Origin: Spirosoma validum
GTDB lineage: Bacteria > Bacteroidota > Bacteroidia > Cytophagales > Spirosomataceae
NCBI RefSeq assembly: GCF_014699035.1
Contig: NZ_JACXAA010000003.1
Span: forward strand, 248,001-312,000
Length of the DNA: 64,000 nt
Direction: 5' to 3'
The position numbers and the translations under genes are program-made. Positions 62,393 to 64,000 of this stretch are shown piece by piece; positions within the stretch are counted from its first letter, which is position 1; each line of letters begins with the position of its first letter. Under the pieces are notes generated by a model. It worked only from the letters and a program-made list of their open reading frames with translations, was not told the DNA's origin and ran no database searches.

Positions 62393-64000
62393 TTACGCCA
62401 GCCAGGCCAGCCACTGCATCCAGTTTTCGATCCAGAATAAAAACTTCGTAGCGAATTTAGCCGCTGGAGCCGACGACGGTTTAAGTGTTAAACTATTGTT
62501 GTTGAGATCAGTGTCCATGTAAATCTTCTGTTTCGGATCGACTTTCGCCCACAGGACTTTGGCGTTTTCAGCGAGCGTGAACTGCCGCTGACGAGCCTTG
62601 CCATCCCAGAAAAGCATCAGTTCTTTGCCATTCTCGAAATGAACCAGTATGTCTACGGGCATCTTGCCATCGCCGTTACGTTGCACCCATACCACCGACC
62701 GCTGCTGACCATCCTGCGTCCGGTTTCTGATGGAGAGCAGTTCATAATCCACTACGTTGTCGCCATAGAGCGCCTGCTCGAAAAACCAGTTCATGTCGGG
62801 ACCATATTTGCTGCCGAGCCGTTCGGGAACAATCTCATTGACGATGTCGATAAAGTTTTGACCATTGGGATGCTTGAATTTCCAGCGACTAAAGTACGTC
62901 TGCATGATCTCGTCCATAATCGGGCGACTGACAAGACCCTCCAGTGTTCGCAGCCAGGTTGCCGTTTTCATGTAGGTTAGCACACCGTACTGGCCTTCGG
63001 GCAATTGCCACGTATTACCAAACGACGAGCCATTTTCGGGATGATCCTGATGCACGTAACTATCTCGCGAAACTTCCAGGTCGCCCATTCGAAAACCCAG
63101 CAGATCCACCTGCGACGAGCGAGCGCCATAGGTTGCGTCCATAATTCGACCCTCGTAGTATTGATTGAAGCCTTCATCGAGCCACGCTTCCTCAAACTCG
63201 TTCGTGGCTAACAACTGCATAAAATACTGATGACCAAACTCATGAATAGTAACCTCTTCCGGAAACCGCATTCCGCTGGGCAAAAACCAGGCGCTACCGG
63301 CCGTGATGAACGTCGGATATTCCATACCAAAGGAACCACTGGCATGAAGCGGAGGGTCAATGATGGTCAGATTAGGAAACGGGTACTTGCCGAGGTGTTT
63401 ATCGAAATACGATAGAGCCGCTTTAACCGCATCCAGGTGCCGTTGCGCCTGATGAACGTGCTCGGGCTGCATGACCAGCTCCAGCGTAACGGTACCGCCC
63501 GAAGGCGAATCCACCGCACCGGCGGACCGGCCGGGCCGTTTCCATTTATCGTTGATGACCTGAAAATGGGGGGAGGCCGTCCAGGCAAAATCCACTACGT
63601 CTTCGGCATGATACAGAATGGTTTTAGTGCCATTTTTATTTTGTTTTTCCGACTGAAACAGACCCGTAGCACTCACCCAGAAATCTTTCGGTGTCGTGAT
63701 GTTTACGTCATAAACGCCATAGTCAGCGTAGAATTCGGAGTGGGCGTGGAACTGATGACAATTCCATTGTCCTTGCGTTGCATACCGGGTTCCAGCCGGT
63801 TCATAGACTCCAATTTTCGGGAACCACTGGCCAACCAGAAAAAAGTCGCGGCTGAAACCCGTTCGGGCAAAGATTTTAGGAAGTTTGGCCCGGAATGCGA
63901 TGTCTAAAACAATCGTTTCGCCCGGTCCAACGGGTTTCGAAAGCGGCACCCGAATCACGGTATGATCATCCCGATTCTGGTCGTCGGGTTGAATAAACTG
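62393..64000 (-). CDS. M1-family metallopeptidase, N-terminus outside the window
   Basis: The frame stays open to the right edge (continuing QFIQPDDQNRDDHT before the GTG-like codon at 63958), so the true start lies beyond 64000. The visible part has the M1 signature TIHEFGHQYFMQLLATNEFE (HExxH) with EAWLDEGFNQYYEGR (third ligand Glu) and GSFGMEYPTFITAG (GxMEN-like exopeptidase motif, here GMEYP). The C-terminal region is beta-rich. The GMEYP variant suggests the peptide N-terminus is recognised differently. Cell location unknown from this part. Confidence 0.9.
   Translation of the reverse strand, partial: QFIQPDDQNRDDHTVIRVPLSKPVGPGETIVLDIAFRAKLPKIFARTGFSRDFFLVGQWFPKIGVYEPAGTRYATQGQWNCHQFHAHSEFYADYGVYDVNITTPKDFWVSATGLFQSEKQNKNGTKTILYHAEDVVDFAWTASPHFQVINDKWKRPGRSAGAVDSPSGGTVTLELVMQPEHVHQAQRHLDAVKAALSYFDKHLGKYPFPNLTIIDPPLHASGSFGMEYPTFITAGSAWFLPSGMRFPEEVTIHEFGHQYFMQLLATNEFEEAWLDEGFNQYYEGRIMDATYGARSSQVDLLGFRMGDLEVSRDSYVHQDHPENGSSFGNTWQLPEGQYGVLTYMKTATWLRTLEGLVSRPIMDEIMQTYFSRWKFKHPNGQNFIDIVNEIVPERLGSKYGPDMNWFFEQALYGDNVVDYELLSIRNRTQDGQQRSVVWVQRNGDGKMPVDILVHFENGKELMLFWDGKARQRQFTLAENAKVLWAKVDPKQKIYMDTDLNNNSLTLKPSSAPAAKFATKFLFWIENWMQWLAWLA

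Noticed and set aside
1-64000. tRNA, rRNA, CRISPR arrays, transposase genes
   Set aside because: I looked for their typical sequence patterns on both strands and found none.

Overview
The window looks like a chromosomal segment from a Bacteroidota bacterium, most likely a Cytophagales member close to Spirosoma. The reasons are a type IX secretion sorting tail, DUF4369/TlpA-type thioredoxin proteins, DUF4136 and DUF1080 proteins, class A beta-lactamase-like and Omp85 proteins, promoters of the TTG / TAnnTTTG type, and many intergenic hairpins. The genus is an inference from these features; no database search was possible.

The centre of the window (about 6.6-40.4 kb, all on the minus strand) is one long and apparently complete extracellular contractile injection system (eCIS) of the Afp/PVC/MAC/AlgoCIS class. 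In transcription order it encodes: a DUF4255 terminator/cap, an unknown protein, one sheath protein, two unknown coiled-coil proteins, two tube proteins, a 55-residue DUF5908 protein, a LysM protein, a VgrG-like spike, a PAAR tip, a gp25-like wedge, a baseplate-J protein, a fibre-like protein, a 2041-residue baseplate protein carrying a repeat array, a protein with PKD-like domains, and a tape-measure protein. A cargo module follows: a 1233-residue DUF4157 (eCIS core) protein with a nuclease-like C-terminus, an overlapping AT-rich gene placed like an immunity gene, a peptidoglycan-binding/CHAP-like hydrolase, and a second DUF4157 protein with a zinc-protease-like C-terminus. An Afp15-type AAA+ ATPase closes the operon. 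There are no capsid, portal, terminase or integrase genes and no TssJLM membrane complex, so this is neither a prophage nor a classical type VI system.

Left flank (0-6.5 kb): the end of a bacilliredoxin gene, then eboA, eboB and eboC on the minus strand. Two plus-strand envelope genes (a DUF4136 lipoprotein and a beta-barrel protein) sit between eboA and eboB. A secreted double-SGNH hydrolase follows.

Right flank (40.6-64 kb): a class A beta-lactamase-like protein that appears to lack the usual omega-loop glutamate; two PLP enzymes of cysteine/methionine metabolism; a TlpA-like thioredoxin; a beta-propeller/cytochrome c protein; two DUF1080 proteins; a phosphatase; a secreted M4 peptidase with a type IX sorting tail; an M28 peptidase; an Omp85-family protein; a second TlpA-like protein without a CxxC; an isolated nuoC; an antitoxin with a stop-interrupted RelE/ParE toxin; and the larger part of an M1 peptidase that runs off the right edge.

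Intergenic spaces hold many strong hairpins of a few recurring types, some of which act as plausible terminators. I saw no tRNA, rRNA, CRISPR array, insertion sequence or integrase.
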